Origin: Mycolicibacterium sphagni
GTDB lineage: Bacteria; Actinomycetota; Actinomycetes; Mycobacteriales; Mycobacteriaceae
Length of the DNA stretch: 64,000 bases
NCBI RefSeq assembly: GCF_013337765.1
Contig: NZ_VBSB01000002.1
Span: 290,775 to 354,774 of the forward strand
Reading direction: 5' to 3'
Part shown: piece after piece, positions 63,928 through 64,000 of the stretch
How the letters are laid out: each line of letters begins with the position of its first letter
Position numbering within the stretch: the first letter of the stretch is position 1
Made by a program: the position numbers and the translations under genes
The notes under the pieces: generated by a model
The model's input: the letters and a program-made list of their open reading frames with translations, nothing else
Database searches by the model: none
Told to the model about the DNA's origin: nothing

Positions 63928-64000
63928 TCAAGCCGCAGTGGTTGCGATCGGGGGTGAATCGGGTTGCCAGGTGCGGTTGTCGCGGATGAGGGCGTAGAGG
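63928..64000 (-). CDS. C-terminal end of an unidentified protein, cut by the window edge
   Basis: An open frame enters from the right edge and ends with TGA at 63928-63930, giving LYALIRDNRTWQPDSPPIAT then TAA. The ending resembles a transposase C-terminus but too little is visible to be sure. Converges on the DinB gene, 28 bases between stops. Confidence 0.35.
   Translation of the reverse strand, partial: LYALIRDNRTWQPDSPPIATTAA

Overview
The window is GC-rich actinobacterial DNA whose gene content and order match a mycobacterium, most likely a fast-growing Mycolicibacterium. Direct evidence is the minus-strand backbone rplJ-rplL, mkl, rpoB-rpoC, nfo-lpqP, fadE8-echA4-echA5, rpsL-rpsG-fusA-tuf, followed by a complete mycofactocin cluster. 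I recall the same order in M. tuberculosis around Rv0648-Rv0697; comparisons to that genome are from memory, not from a search. No rRNA, tRNA or CRISPR array was recognised.

Layout. 1-2583: plus-strand operon of a dihydrodipicolinate-reductase-like protein (cut by the window edge), a VOC protein, an SDR and a TetR regulator. 2580-6202: lipoprotein carboxylesterase divergent from a cytochrome P450 with a 30-bp palindrome between them, then a second TetR. 6304-12803: mycofactocin genes mftG to mftA on the minus strand, with divergent mftR at 12896. 13706-24969: a mycofactocin-era redox gene, then an arginine/ornithine block (Lrp regulator, DDAH-family hydrolase, ornithine aminotransferase, permease, universal stress protein; and arginine deiminase with an antiporter) interrupted by a mycofactocin-coupled SDR. 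25092-29390: tuf, fusA, rpsG, rpsL. 29723-37783: TetR, DUF3060 lipoprotein, a translationally coupled acyl-CoA operon (fadE8, echA4, paaX-like, echA5), cupin, lpqP, nfo, DHFR-like protein. 38931-46417: rpoC and rpoB. 46774-52203: two secreted proteins, each with two alpha/beta-hydrolase repeats, one carrying an extra lipocalin domain. 52351-54552: mkl, rplL, rplJ. 55869-63325: a minus-strand run with ROK kinase, hypothetical protein, GH38 alpha-mannosidase, EEP-family phosphatase/nuclease and a WYL regulator; then a divergent DinB-family gene and the edge of another coding region.

How the genes work together. mftA-F make and decorate the redox cofactor mycofactocin, mftG reoxidises it, and the nearby SDR with the mycofactocin-type insertion is a likely client. 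The arginine block converts guanidino substrates toward ornithine and glutamate semialdehyde and moves the amino acids across the membrane. rplJL, rpoBC and rpsL-tuf are the core gene-expression machinery and show drug-sensitive residues at the usual rifampicin and streptomycin sites.

The most unusual signal is a two-copy family of AbiEi-like/DUF559 genes. Each copy (one intact at 54911-55798, one frameshifted at 37935-38821) is bracketed by related palindromic repeats about 1.0 kb apart that share a GAGCAGACGCA core. This looks like a small repeat-bounded unit, perhaps a REP-like nuclease element, and is the best candidate for something undescribed here.
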